This document shows positions 33,068 to 40,728 of a DNA stretch of 64,000 nt, piece by piece. The notes beneath the pieces were generated by a model. That model saw only the letters and a program-made list of their open reading frames with translations. It was not told where the DNA came from and searched no databases. Each line of letters starts with the position of its first letter. Positions within the stretch are counted from its first letter, which is position 1. A program made the translations under genes and the position numbers. Source of the DNA: Candidatus Peribacteria bacterium (GTDB lineage: Bacteria > Patescibacteriota > Gracilibacteria > Peribacterales > Peribacteraceae); the NCBI GenBank assembly GCA_023038255.1, contig CP082927.1:330436-394435 (forward strand), in the 5' to 3' direction.

Positions 33068-34471
33068 ATGCAGATATTCTGGAAACGCTGGCCGATTATC
33101 ACGCTCTCACTGCTGATTGCGCTCAGTATCACATCCATGGGTGTCGTGTTCTACACGCGCGCCCGCGACATCATGCAGGAGCAGCTGCATCAGCGTCTGG
33201 AACATATTGCCGCATCCGCTGCACTCTTTATCAGCGGCGACAGTCTAGATGAGATCCGCACGCCCGCAGACCGCACGAATGCTTTTTTCATCCGCACCGT
33301 CAACCGTCTCAAATCCATGCGGACTCTCTCCGATGTGCGCTTCGCCTACATCATGCGCCGCACGGATGATCCGCTCATGCTTGAGTTTATTGCGGATGCG
33401 GATTCACTCAGTACTCCCGCGGAGCTCGACCTCAACGGAAACAATGTTGTCGATCCGGATGAAGAGGCATCACAGCCCGGCGATCTCTATGATATTGCCG
33501 ATATTCCCGCCCTCCAGGGCCCCGCCTTCGAAAAACCGTCGAGTGACCAGGAGGTGACGTATGATCAGTGGGGATCACTGATGTCCGGCTATGCTCCTAT
33601 CCGCCGCGCAGACGGAAGTGTCGCCGGTATTCTCGGGATCGATATTCAGGCGGACCGCTATTTCATGCTCTCGCAAAGCGCCTTCACGCCTATTGCCCTG
33701 CTCTTTGTGATTCTCATCGCCATCGTTATATCCGGCGGCATTATCATGCTCTGGGAACGCAGACAGATCAGCGTGCTCAACAAAGTGAATGCCGAACGCT
33801 CAGGCCTCCTGAAGCTCACGTTCCACCAGATCGGGGAACCGCTCACCATCATGAAGTGGTCACTGGAAACACTGCGTGATGATACGAACAGTCCCGAGCT
33901 CAAAAAACTGGTGGAGGATCACGTTGTCTGTATGGATGAAGGTCTCGGTCGTCTCAACAGTATTATTGATACGTTGCAGCAGGCGGAGAAAGTGGATCTC
34001 AATACCATGGATTACGTACCGGCTCCCACCTCACTGCGCACCCTTCTCGACAATGCCATCGGTGAATGGAAGTCGAGTGCAGATAAACGGAATCAGACCA
34101 TCGAGGTTTTGATGAGTCATGACATCACGCTTCCGCTTGATCATACTCTCATCGGACTCGTGCTCCGTCAGCTTCTGCAGAATGCACTTGAGTACTCTCC
34201 GGATGGATCGGGCATCACTATCCGTGTCACGCCGTCCCGCAAGCAGGTGGTCATCTCTGTGGAAGATCATGGTTGTGGTATTCCGAAAGCGGACATGGAA
34301 AGAATGTTCGAAAAATACCGCCGCGCATCGAATGCACCCCTCCATAAACCGGACGGCAACGGACTCGGTCTCTATATCGCCCGCGGCATCATCACGCGCG
34401 CTGGCGGAAAAATCTGGATTGAGAGTATTGAAGGAAGCGGGACGAAAGTGAGCTTCACACTGCCGCTCTAA
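33068..34471 (+). CDS. Sensor histidine kinase with extracellular EF-hand loop (second of pair)
   Basis: A 467-residue paralogue of the preceding kinase, 2 bases downstream. The sensor domain has the same order of motifs, including the EF-hand loop at D121-E132 (DLNGNNVVDPDE) and DQWGSLMSGYAPI. The H box is FHQIGEPLTIMKWSLETL, in which a glutamate follows the glycine after the phosphorylated histidine; N box QLLQNALEYSP; ATP-binding motifs EDHGCGIPK and NGLGLYIARG. Tandem duplication is evident. Probably the two proteins sense the same kind of signal and may form heterodimers; no regulator gene is in the window next to them. Confidence 0.88.
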   Translation: MQIFWKRWPIITLSLLIALSITSMGVVFYTRARDIMQEQLHQRLEHIAASAALFISGDSLDEIRTPADRTNAFFIRTVNRLKSMRTLSDVRFAYIMRRTDDPLMLEFIADADSLSTPAELDLNGNNVVDPDEEASQPGDLYDIADIPALQGPAFEKPSSDQEVTYDQWGSLMSGYAPIRRADGSVAGILGIDIQADRYFMLSQSAFTPIALLFVILIAIVISGGIIMLWERRQISVLNKVNAERSGLLKLTFHQIGEPLTIMKWSLETLRDDTNSPELKKLVEDHVVCMDEGLGRLNSIIDTLQQAEKVDLNTMDYVPAPTSLRTLLDNAIGEWKSSADKRNQTIEVLMSHDITLPLDHTLIGLVLRQLLQNALEYSPDGSGITIRVTPSRKQVVISVEDHGCGIPKADMERMFEKYRRASNAPLHKPDGNGLGLYIARGIITRAGGKIWIESIEGSGTKVSFTLPL

Positions 34472-34498
34472 GGGAATTGTCACTCTGAGCGGAGTCAA

Positions 34499-34525
34499 AT
34501 ATTGAGTACATTTTTTGTTCAATAT
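34499..34525. repeat. AT-rich palindrome (TACA-T6-GT type) after kinase pair
   Basis: ATATTGA-gt-ACA, TTTTT, TGTTCAATAT: arms of ten pairs with a two-base bulge. One member of the recurring palindrome family described in the findings. Confidence 0.5.
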
Positions 34526-34565
34526 AAATGTTTGCCGAAAAGATGATTTCGGATGTTTTATCGCA

Positions 34566-34571
34566 TACAAT
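34566..34571 (+). promoter_or_regulatory. -10 box, leaderless start of YdeI-like gene
   Basis: TACAAT, 6 bases, then the ATG at 34578. Confidence 0.6.
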
Positions 34572-34577
34572 GCGCTC

Positions 34578-34898
34578 ATGCCAGCACAAGAGATTTCCGG
34601 CGGCACCGCCCATCCCATGCCTGCAGATTTGAAGAAGGCACTGCTGGCCGACAAAGAGGCGCTCACTCAGTGGGAAAGTCTCACGCCACTCGCGCGCAAC
34701 GAATGGATTTGCTGGGTGGAATATGTGAAGAAAGCGGAGACACGCAAAGAACACATCGAACGGATTCCTGAGCAGCTCAAAGAAGGGGATCGCCGTCCGT
34801 GTTGCTGGATGGGGTGTATGCACCGGACGGATAAGCCACTGAGTTCCACGCAGAAGTGGATTCTGGAGAAGAAGAAAGCGAAGAAAGAGATCGTATAA
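34578..34898 (+). CDS. YdeI/OmpD-associated-type small protein
   Basis: A 106-residue protein with the pattern of the C-terminal part of the YdeI family: LKKALLADKEALTQWESLTPLARNEWICWVEYVKKAETRKEHIERIPEQLKEG. The usual ending is replaced by a cysteine-containing CCWMGCMHR and a lysine-rich tail. The biochemical role of the family is not known. ATG 34578 is preferred over the frame start at 34515 because of the TACAAT box. Confidence 0.75.
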   Translation: MPAQEISGGTAHPMPADLKKALLADKEALTQWESLTPLARNEWICWVEYVKKAETRKEHIERIPEQLKEGDRRPCCWMGCMHRTDKPLSSTQKWILEKKKAKKEIV

Positions 34899-34919
34899 GT
34901 GTCAAAGTCTAAATTATAC

Positions 34920-35156
34920 TTAAATCAATCTTTTGTTTCTAAAGGCAAAGCCTGACGAACTCTTTAAATATTTTTCAAATGCATATGCTTTCTCCTTATT
35001 TTTAAAAGCAGCAAAAAAGATTAATTCATCTGGGCGAAGCCTGCTTGTTGTTGGAACTGCATGATGCCTATGTTTTTCTGTTCTTTTCACGAGATCATTT
35101 GTACAGCCAATGTAATGCTGATTATTTTTCAGATGAAGAATGTAAACAAAATACAT
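34920..35156 (-). CDS. GIY-YIG endonuclease-like protein
   Basis: A 78-residue single-domain protein: FVYILHLKNNQHYIGCTNDLVKRTEKHRHHAVPTTSRLRPDELIFFAAFKNKEKAYAFEKYLKSSSG. The YIL...YIG strands, the arginine in LVKR, the histidine and the late glutamate in FEKYLK are those of UvrC-like GIY-YIG nucleases. Stand-alone short versions are common and mostly uncharacterised. The open frame reaches 35321, but the homologous part starts at ATG 35156. The gene is AT-rich and sits beside the multi-hairpin repeats. Confidence 0.85.
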   Translation of the reverse strand: MYFVYILHLKNNQHYIGCTNDLVKRTEKHRHHAVPTTSRLRPDELIFFAAFKNKEKAYAFEKYLKSSSGFAFRNKRLI

Positions 35157-35286
35157 GTAGATAGTATGGTCTTTTGTTAAGAGCACATTGATGGAAAATA
35201 AAAGAATAAAAAGTGGATATGCAAAAAAATGGCATAGAAAAGAGAAAATCTTTGTTCTATAACCAAAAAGAACAACACAAAATAGG

Positions 35287-35468
35287 TTGCCCCACGCCGC
35301 TCTCGGAGCTCCGCGGGGCACACTTCGGATTATCTATTAAAAAAGTTTCACATTGAACAAACCAGCCCACGCCGTCCCGCTCTTGCGGAACTCTGCGGGC
35401 TAGGCGATCCACTCACTCTCTTGAGTTCGTGGCTCGCCACGCGAAGCTCTCCAGAGAGAGCGAAGTGT
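35287..35468. repeat. Multi-hairpin repeat unit 1
   Basis: About 182 bases containing four hairpins in a row: GCCCC/GGGGC; GCCC/GGGC with inner CCGC/GCGG; a perfect-looking GGCGA/TCGCC with inner CCAC/GTGG and ACTC/GAGT; and CACGC-GAA-GCTCTC-CAGA-GAGAGC-GAA-GTG. It is repeated almost identically 205 bases further on. Confidence 0.85.
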
Positions 35469-35491
35469 ATAATTATGGAATTATTTTTTAA

Positions 35492-35671
35492 TTGCCCCAC
35501 GCCGCTAAAGCTCCGCGGGGCACACTTCGGATTATCTATTAAAAAAAGTTTCATATTGAATAAACCAGCCCACGCCGTCCCGCTCTTGCGGAACTCTGCG
35601 GGCTAGGCGATCCACTCACTCTCTTGAGTTCGTGGCTCGCCACGCGAAGCTCTCCAGAGAGAGCGAAGTGT
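35492..35671. repeat. Multi-hairpin repeat unit 2, touching tmRNA 3' end
   Basis: About 180 bases, nearly identical to unit 1 apart from the first hairpin loop and small changes. Its last hairpin ends at the final A of the tmRNA CCA (plus-strand T at 35671). Confidence 0.85.
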
Positions 35672-36084
35672 GGTGGAGATGCCGAGAATTGAACTCGGGT
35701 CCAACGTGTGAACATGGTGCCCGTACGATCATGAATCTTCCGTTACTCACAGTTCCTTAGGAAGAAACAAGGATGGAGTGTGAGGATGACAGAGGGATGT
35801 CGGAGCAGTGCACTGTCAGACACTGATCCCACCTCACTGATAACGCCTTATCCTTTTAGTGAGGATGGAAGGTAAAGCGCGTTTCCACAAAGGGGAAACT
35901 TAGGCTGCGAATGCGAAGGAGCGAACGCTAGTCAGAGACTGAGCGAAACGCAGGCCCTTCTCAAGGCGAGCTGTTGCAGATTTGGCTGCAGTTGTTTTTG
36001 CAACAAGTGGGTATCGGGAACCGTTGCCATCCCGGATCGGAGCGACGCATATCCAGAATCACGCTGTCGAAGCCTGTCATCCCC
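35671..36084 (-). ncRNA. ssrA: tmRNA
   Basis: Rescues stalled ribosomes. The 5' end GGGGATG (36084 downwards) pairs over 7 bases with CATCTCC just before discriminator A and encoded CCA; the T arm is GACCCGAGTTCAATTCTCGG. Pseudoknot 1 is visible: CGGGA/TCCCG, with loop GCAAC pairing to GTTGC. Ten bases later a GCA resume codon (35989-35987) opens a frame that ends FAFAA followed by TAA at 35902-35900. The tag would be 29 residues, starting AAKSA; this is long, as most tags are near 10. A GTTTCC/GGAAAC hairpin follows the stop. Confidence 0.93.
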
Positions 36085-36140
36085 AAAGGTGAATTCGAGC
36101 TGAAAACGAGCAAAGCGAAGTTTGAGGCCGAAGATCCTTT

Positions 36141-36172
36141 GTCCTCCGTAGCTCCAAAGAGCGAAGGGGGAC
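36141..36172. repeat. Hairpin with GTA/GAA internal loop, copy a
   Basis: GTCCTCC, GTA, GCTC, CAAA, GAGC, GAA, GGGGGAC: two stems of 7 and 4 pairs separated by a symmetric GTA/GAA loop. Confidence 0.75.
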
Positions 36173-36222
36173 ACGATAAGGTTAATGTTGAGATTAAATC
36201 TAGGATCAGAGAATATTTCTGA

Positions 36223-36237
36223 GTACAAAAATTGTAC
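36223..36237. repeat. AT-rich palindrome GTACAAAAATTGTAC
   Basis: Near-perfect 15-base palindrome of the recurring ACA-(A/T)-TGT type, in the region upstream of the tmRNA gene. Confidence 0.5.
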
Positions 36238-36250
36238 GGATATGGGCTTG

Positions 36251-36286
36251 CCCGGCGTAGCTCAAAGAGCGAAGTCGGGTCTTTTT
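36251..36286 (+). terminator. Hairpin with GTA/GAA internal loop, copy b, followed by T run
   Basis: CCCGGC, GTA, GCTC, AAA, GAGC, GAA, GTCGGG, then TCTTTTT. The shape and T run suit a terminator on the plus strand, though no plus-strand gene ends just before it, so it may serve as a structural repeat instead. Confidence 0.45.
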
Positions 36287-36409
36287 GGAGTGCCGGAGGT
36301 TCCAGAGATCGGAATGTAAATATACCACACCCTCCATAAACTGATCAGCAAAAAAGCCGTTATTTCCTTAGGCTATCCTCATGCAGATGAAACGACCGGT
36401 ACAACAGGA

Positions 36410-36805
36410 TTAACTGGCAGGATTTCTGGACGAGTGATGATGCAGAATGTTCCACTCGTTATCCACTTTCTGCCACATCATCGTAAACCGCGCATCAACC
36501 TCCTGTTCCGACCCATCCACCGTAAGCTTGAAGCGATACACGCCGCAGTGGAGATAGCAGTCGTCAGATGTCGGAATCACTTCTTCCTGAAGCATGGTTG
36601 CTTCCGGATGGAGTGAGGTGAAAAATGTGAAATACTCCACAATGGCACTGTGGTCCGTGGCCATTTTTTTGAACATCGTGGGAATAAGAGTTGCATTGTC
36701 TGCGTACAGATCAGCAACCTGATGAGGATCGCGGGAAAGCAGGGCGCCTTGCCAGCGGGCAAAGTTTTGCACGGAGGGATGAAGCATGGGGGCATGATAA
36801 TGCAT
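36410..36805 (-). CDS. SnoaL/NTF2-like protein (SgcJ/EcaC type)
   Basis: A protein of about 131 residues with an NTF2-like fold: VQNFARWQGALLSRDPHQVADLYADNATLIPTMFKKMATDHSAIVEYFTFF, then a strand-rich half ending RFTMMWQKVDNEWNILHHHSSRNP. The HHHSS ending is typical of the CaMKII-association/SgcJ-EcaC group. Ligand unknown. An internal ATG six codons in (36787) is an equally possible start. It is divergent from the gene at 36837. Confidence 0.82.
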   Translation of the reverse strand: MHYHAPMLHPSVQNFARWQGALLSRDPHQVADLYADNATLIPTMFKKMATDHSAIVEYFTFFTSLHPEATMLQEEVIPTSDDCYLHCGVYRFKLTVDGSEQEVDARFTMMWQKVDNEWNILHHHSSRNPAS

Positions 36806-36824
36806 ACAAACAAGAAAGACAGAG

Positions 36825-36830
36825 TACTAT
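36825..36830 (+). promoter_or_regulatory. -10 box, leaderless start
   Basis: TACTAT, 6 bases, then the ATG at 36837. Confidence 0.55.
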
Positions 36831-36836
36831 TGCCCT

Positions 36837-37259
36837 ATGTTGCAATTAAGCGAGTATTTGTGGGGAGAAAAAATACATGTTGTATCTATGGAGCACGTAG
36901 CAATACAGCAAAAAAAATTCTCCATACACTATGTAAAAGCTAGTGATGATACGTATGCACTCTTGGTTGTGGATTCCATAAAAGTAGAAAGAAATACATA
37001 TGATGTACAAGATTTTTTGATGAATCATTTTTCGGCAAAACAATTAGACCTGCATTTTGTGGTTTCCCGAACACAATTATTTTTAGATTCCATAGAACCC
37101 CTTCAATCATTTTTACATACAAAATTCGCATCCCTCTCTTTTGGAATTATTATTCTGGTCAATGGACTGGAAATGGGAGATGGAACCTATGCAGTGAATC
37201 AAATGCATCTCAAAAGTGGAGACACTGTTCAGATACTGTATCGGGTAGGAAGAAATTAA
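36837..37259 (+). CDS. Uncharacterised protein with possible beta-grasp C-terminus
   Basis: A 140-residue soluble AT-rich protein I do not recognise. The last third (IIILVNGLEMGDGTYAVNQMHLKSGDTVQILYRVGRN) has the NG turn and the LKSGDTVQIL strand typical of ThiS/MoaD-like beta-grasp domains, but it lacks the terminal Gly-Gly, so it would not be a sulfur carrier. The rest is mixed alpha/beta. It overlaps the convergent gene 37256-37525 by 4 bases. Confidence 0.6.
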   Translation: MLQLSEYLWGEKIHVVSMEHVAIQQKKFSIHYVKASDDTYALLVVDSIKVERNTYDVQDFLMNHFSAKQLDLHFVVSRTQLFLDSIEPLQSFLHTKFASLSFGIIILVNGLEMGDGTYAVNQMHLKSGDTVQILYRVGRN

Positions 37260-37525
37260 CGCTTTCTTTCAGTGCTCTTTTTACTCGATGACAAATCCAT
37301 CACCAGCGCCAAAACCAATCCCAGTACCTGCACCCATTCCCACTGTCCGCCAAACCAGTTCACCACGACGCTGTACCAGAGGAGGGTGAACGGCAGGAAG
37401 AGGAATCCGAGGATGGGCCACAAACGTGTGTCGAAGACTCCGGTGAACCACGTGGAAGCGAGCCACAGGATGAAGATGGTGAAGCGCGGGGCGATGAGGC
37501 CGATGAAGGCGAGGAGGAGAGGCAT
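37256..37525 (-). CDS. Small membrane protein
   Basis: An 89-residue protein with three hydrophobic segments (LLLAFIGLIAPRFTIFILWLAS, PILGFLFLPFTLLWYSVV, VQVLGLVLALVMDLS) and a basic tail KKSTERKR. Small proteins of this outline with tryptophan-rich middle parts are widespread and uncharacterised. Confidence 0.65.
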   Translation of the reverse strand: MPLLLAFIGLIAPRFTIFILWLASTWFTGVFDTRLWPILGFLFLPFTLLWYSVVVNWFGGQWEWVQVLGLVLALVMDLSSSKKSTERKR

Positions 37526-37611
37526 GGGGTGAGGGTAGGGGATAGGTTTGATTAGGGCAATATCGTCGACGGGAGTGTTTTGGAGCTCAAGAGACCTTGT
37601 TGTAAGTAGAA

Positions 37612-37617
37612 TATAGA
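37612..37617 (+). promoter_or_regulatory. -10 box, leaderless start of TrlF-like gene
   Basis: TATAGA, 7 bases, then the ATG at 37625. Confidence 0.4.
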
Positions 37618-37624
37618 GCCTAAG

Positions 37625-40600
37625 ATGGCATCTATGAACTTTCCTCGTGGTTCTGAATGGCGCAAGTGGGATTTACATGTCCACACCCCAGCATCCATTT
37701 TAGAGAATGGATTTGGAGAAGATTGGGATGGATATGTAAAAAACCTTTTTCTTTCTGCAATTCAAAAAAATATTGCGGTAATAGGAGTTACTGATTATTT
37801 TTATATTGAAGGTTTTAAAAAAATAAAAAGTTATACGCAAAGCGATTCGGAGATGGAAAGAATCTTCGGCGATGATCAACTATTAATTCAAAAAATTAGG
37901 GAAATAAAATTGTTTCCCAATATAGAATTTCGATTATTTCCAATTAACGGTCAACGATTAAATTTCCATGTTATTTTCTCAGATAGTGTGAGTGTAGAGA
38001 ACATTGAAGAAAACTTTCTACACAATCTAAATTTTGTTAGTGAGAGTGATCCGTCTGGAGGGGATGAAAAAAGAAAATTAAAAAAAATTAATTTAGAAGA
38101 ATTAGGAAGAAAATTAAGAGATGAACATGAGCCTTTTAGAGATAGGTCTAATTTACATATAGGAATGATGAATGCTGTAGTTAACGATGGGGAAATAGTC
38201 GATGAATTAAAAAACAATAAAGTATTTTCTGGAAAATATATATTAACTATTCCTTGTGACGAAGATTTAAGTAAAATTTCATGGAACGGACAGGATCATA
38301 ATACTCGCAAGAAAATGATCCAAAAATCTCATTTTTTGTTGTCATCTAATGCTTCGACAATACAATGGGGGCTTGGTCTTAAACATAGTTCAAAAGAAGA
38401 ATTTGCAAAAGAATTCAAAACAATTAAACCTTGTATTTGGGGATCCGATGCTCATAAAAACGAAACGCTATTTGAACCCGCAGAACAAAGATACACTTGG
38501 ATAAAAGCAGATCCAACTTTTGCGGGTTTAAAACAAGTACTCAATGAACCAGATAGAGTGTTTATCGGAGCAGAATCACCTAATGTTAAAAGTGATCATC
38601 AAATAATTAATAACATTATAGTAAAAAATTCTAACGGATGGTTTCAGGAAGATTTTAAGATTGATATTAATTCTGATTTAATTGCAATCATAGGTGGCAG
38701 AGGTTCTGGTAAGTCGGCTTTATTGGAAATGATTGCATTGGCTGGTGGAGTTAAAGATACGAGTAGTAATGCCTTCCTCGATAAGGCAAAAAGGCATATA
38801 GATTCGATTGAAGGAACGAGTATTGAATTACAGTGGAAAGGAGGGAATATTACAAAGGCAATTGTAGGAGGTGACATGCCCCAAGAAGAATTACTACAAT
38901 TTCTACCACAACAATTTGTTGAGAAGATTTGTTCACCTGATTCAGATGGAGATTTATTGAGGCAAATTGAAGATGTAATTTTCCAAGCGCTAGATGAAAC
39001 AGAAAAACAAGGAGCATCTGATTTTGAATCTCTTTTATCTAAATTATTAATAAGATTTGAAATACAAAAAGAAGAAAGAATTCAAGAAATACGTTCGATT
39101 AATAAGAAAGTCTACGAATTAAAAGCTTCAATTAACGAAGTGCCACAAAAGCAAAAAACAATTTTAAATAAAGAAGCTGAGTTAAGGCAACTTAAGGAAA
39201 CTCTGCCAAAACTTTCAATAGAAGATAAGAAAGACCAAGATACATTAGTAAAATTAAATACTCTGAAAGATATAATTGAAGCTAAAATTATTGAAATTAA
39301 AGACTCTGAAATTCGTATTCCTGAAATAGAAACAAGGCTCTCAATTCTTAAAGAGAATATTGATAAACAAATCACTGATATTAATGCCCTCCTTGATTAT
39401 ATTGGTATTGAAAAAGAAAATATAATTAGCTTTATTCTCGATGATCAAAAATTGAATCAGGCACTTGCAAAGAAAAAAGGTGATTTAGCACTACAAATTC
39501 AAACCCTAAAGTCAGGCGAAGAGGCTGCTGTAAAAAAGATTTTAGGACTGGAAGAAATTATTTCTCCAAACTTAGATATTGTGAAAAATACAATTGAAGA
39601 GATTGTTAATAAAACAAAAGCGCATGAAACTGCTAAGTTGAAATATCAATTCCAAATGAAGGAAATTGAGAAAATTGATAAAGAGATTTTACTTTTAAAA
39701 GCTGAAATTGAATTGACAAAGACCACAAAGCAAAAAGAGTACGACGAATTAAGCGCCAAGAGAGTTATAATATTTTCCTCATTTTTCCAACTATTAATAG
39801 AAGAAAAAAAAGAGATTGAAAAATTGTATCTACCATTGCAGCATTCGTTAGATATTAGCTCTTCGGATGCTGATAGAAGTCTTCATTTTGAAGCTAAAAT
39901 TATTTATGAAGTAGATAAGCATTGGCAAGATGGGCTTGATTTAATTGATAGAACAAAAAAAGGACGTTTCAGGAGTCCGGAAAATTTAAAGGAGGCATTG
40001 AATGAATTTTGGTTAAAAATTTCTTCTCCTAATTTTGTTGAATTATCTGTTAAACAGGGCATTTATGATTTAATTAAAAAGTTTTTAACAGTTTCAGAAG
40101 GAGGTAAAGAGGTGGATCTTAGTATCGAGGATCAGTTAAGACAGAATCATAGCTTGGAACATTTCGCGAACTGGATTCTTGATGTTAATCGCTACAAAGT
40201 AATTTCTTCATTGAAATTTGATGGAACAGAATTGACTTTGTTATCACCAGGACAAAAGGGAATTGTATTACTAATTCTCTATTTGCATATTGATAAATCT
40301 GATACCCGGCCTCTCTTAGTAGATCAGCCAGAAGATAATTTAGATAATTTGTCTGTATATGTAGATTTAATTGAATATTTTAAAGAGAGAAAATTAAATA
40401 GGCAGATTATTATTGCTACACATAATCCTAATTTAGTTGTTAATACAGATGCAGAACAGATATGTATTTCAAATTATGAAGGAGGCAATAAACCAAGAAT
40501 AAATTATCAAACTGGTTCTCTTGAAAATTGTGCTAATCCGAATCTCGATGGCGAAGCATTTACAGATGGAATTATTGAAAATGTCTGTAAAATACTTGAA

Positions 40601-40663
40601 GGTGGTACAGCTGCATTTTCAAGTCGAAGAAAAAAATATCAGCTCTCTCCAAGAGAGATTTAA
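37625..40663 (+). CDS. TrlF-family PHP/SMC-like ATPase, probable defence protein
   Basis: A 1012-residue protein. It begins with a PHP phosphoesterase-like domain (KWDLHVHTPASI at about residues 14-25, GVTDYFYIEG, CIWGSDAHKNETLF), then an SMC/AAA-like ATPase with Walker A IGGRGSGKSALLE near residue 355, a coiled-coil region of about 300 residues, and Walker B RPLLVDQPEDNLDNLSVY near 897 with ATHNPNLVVN. These are the features of TrlF-family ATPases, often found in defence islands; the reaction is not established to my knowledge. The gene is far more AT-rich than both flanks and stands alone, which indicates recent transfer. ATG 37625 or 37634 may be the start. Confidence 0.85.
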   Translation: MASMNFPRGSEWRKWDLHVHTPASILENGFGEDWDGYVKNLFLSAIQKNIAVIGVTDYFYIEGFKKIKSYTQSDSEMERIFGDDQLLIQKIREIKLFPNIEFRLFPINGQRLNFHVIFSDSVSVENIEENFLHNLNFVSESDPSGGDEKRKLKKINLEELGRKLRDEHEPFRDRSNLHIGMMNAVVNDGEIVDELKNNKVFSGKYILTIPCDEDLSKISWNGQDHNTRKKMIQKSHFLLSSNASTIQWGLGLKHSSKEEFAKEFKTIKPCIWGSDAHKNETLFEPAEQRYTWIKADPTFAGLKQVLNEPDRVFIGAESPNVKSDHQIINNIIVKNSNGWFQEDFKIDINSDLIAIIGGRGSGKSALLEMIALAGGVKDTSSNAFLDKAKRHIDSIEGTSIELQWKGGNITKAIVGGDMPQEELLQFLPQQFVEKICSPDSDGDLLRQIEDVIFQALDETEKQGASDFESLLSKLLIRFEIQKEERIQEIRSINKKVYELKASINEVPQKQKTILNKEAELRQLKETLPKLSIEDKKDQDTLVKLNTLKDIIEAKIIEIKDSEIRIPEIETRLSILKENIDKQITDINALLDYIGIEKENIISFILDDQKLNQALAKKKGDLALQIQTLKSGEEAAVKKILGLEEIISPNLDIVKNTIEEIVNKTKAHETAKLKYQFQMKEIEKIDKEILLLKAEIELTKTTKQKEYDELSAKRVIIFSSFFQLLIEEKKEIEKLYLPLQHSLDISSSDADRSLHFEAKIIYEVDKHWQDGLDLIDRTKKGRFRSPENLKEALNEFWLKISSPNFVELSVKQGIYDLIKKFLTVSEGGKEVDLSIEDQLRQNHSLEHFANWILDVNRYKVISSLKFDGTELTLLSPGQKGIVLLILYLHIDKSDTRPLLVDQPEDNLDNLSVYVDLIEYFKERKLNRQIIIATHNPNLVVNTDAEQICISNYEGGNKPRINYQTGSLENCANPNLDGEAFTDGIIENVCKILEGGTAAFSSRRKKYQLSPREI

Positions 40664-40716
40664 TAGACTAATCCCGCCCCCACTCCCTTCCAAGAGCAGA
40701 GGCGGCGTAGTCTTTC
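40664..40716 (+). terminator. Terminator after the TrlF-like gene
   Basis: AGACTA (40664-40669) pairs with TAGTCT (40707-40712) and CCGCC with GGCGG inside, followed by TTCTTT. Confidence 0.45.
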
Positions 40717-40728
40717 TTTGAATACTAA

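Larger units (their letters stand above)
36085..36409. other. Gap upstream of tmRNA with two hairpins and a palindrome
   Basis: No gene seen. The segment holds two hairpins of the GTA/GAA type and the palindrome at 36223-36237. I could not settle the tmRNA promoter. Confidence 0.5.

Noticed and set aside
35287-35671. CRISPR array
   Set aside because: Only two units of about 180 bases with internal hairpins, no short regular repeats or spacers, and no cas genes in the window.
35932-36228. 98-codon minus-strand frame
   Set aside because: It overlaps the 5' part of the tmRNA gene and its end (RRACVSLSL) is in another frame than the tag; tmRNA structure explains the sequence.
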